Assembly (NCBI GenBank): GCA_964543995.1
Contig: CAZJBB010000204.1
Span: forward strand, 1 to 5,767
Direction: 5' to 3'
DNA: 5,767 nt
From: CAIXTV01 sp964543995
Lineage (GTDB): Bacteria; Bacteroidota; Bacteroidia; Bacteroidales; CAIXTV01
In this document: piece by piece, positions 5,722 through 5,767 of the stretch
Layout of the letters: each line of letters starts with the position of its first letter
Position numbering within the stretch: the first letter of the stretch is position 1
Made by a program: the position numbers and the translations under genes
Notes under the pieces: generated by a model
Told to the model about the DNA's origin: nothing
Databases searched by the model: none
What the model saw: the letters and a program-made list of their open reading frames with translations, nothing else

Positions 5722-5767
5722 AGATCGGAAGAGCACACGTCTGAACTCCAGTCACCTGAAGCTATCT
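5722..5767 (+). other. Illumina TruSeq adapter and index (artefact, not genomic)
   Basis: From 5722 the sequence is AGATCGGAAGAGCACACG and continues exactly as the TruSeq read-1 3' adapter to 5755. It is followed by the 8-base index CTGAAGCT (5756-5763; the i7 index sold as D707) and ATCT, the start of the P7 flow-cell part. The genomic insert ends at 5721. On the minus strand this artefact creates the false peptide MTGVQTCALPI, which is seen in many contaminated protein entries. Confidence 0.97.

Noticed and set aside
5558..5755. Minus-strand frame starting MTGVQTCALPI
   Set aside because: Its start is translated adapter, and the rest is antisense to the spacer and the new plus-strand gene.

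Overview
The window is AT-rich DNA that most likely comes from a member of the Bacteroidota. Start codons lack Shine-Dalgarno sequences, and three genes have a TAnnTTTG box just upstream, which is the known -7 element of this phylum. The proteins also fit that phylum: a short KdpD-like kinase without the N-terminal KdpD domain, and an LpqC/PHB-depolymerase-type secreted esterase. The right end is not genomic. The last 46 bases are Illumina TruSeq adapter plus index, so the window ends at an untrimmed contig edge.

Left part (1-2064), all on the minus strand. A class II Fic protein (probable AMP transferase) starts at GTG 1771 and stops at 1010. Two bases later begins a three-segment membrane protein of unknown function. 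Its frame is broken near 953-956, apparently by loss of one base from a short T run; restoring one base gives 208 residues. After 105 bases comes a flavodoxin-fold protein with a YFSGTGN loop, cut by the left edge. The three may be co-transcribed from the promoter before fic.

Middle (2065-3068). A secreted alpha/beta-hydrolase (Ser150, Asp199, His279) lies on the minus strand with its own promoter, which also settles its start at ATG 3012.

Non-coding block (3069-3808). This is the most unusual part. It holds a short GC-rich island with an inverted repeat, then about 330 bases of highly degenerate tandem repeats with a strict 20-21 bp period (16 units, with traces beyond both edges), then a pyrimidine-rich run of seven heptamers (CTTCnnn), then the promoter of the next gene. 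I see no protein here. The 21-bp spacing of T tracts equals two helical turns, so curved DNA is a reasonable hypothesis.

Right part (3809-5721), plus strand. A KdpD-like sensor kinase (four membrane segments, HisKA, HATPase) overlaps a KdpE-like response regulator by 8 bases. The pair should act as a phosphorelay, perhaps for potassium or turgor, but no kdpFABC gene is in view. The first 19 codons of another plus-strand gene follow before the adapter begins.

No wholly new enzymatic system is visible. The best candidates for something undescribed are the 21-bp array, the heptamer run beside the kinase promoter, and the fic-membrane protein pair.
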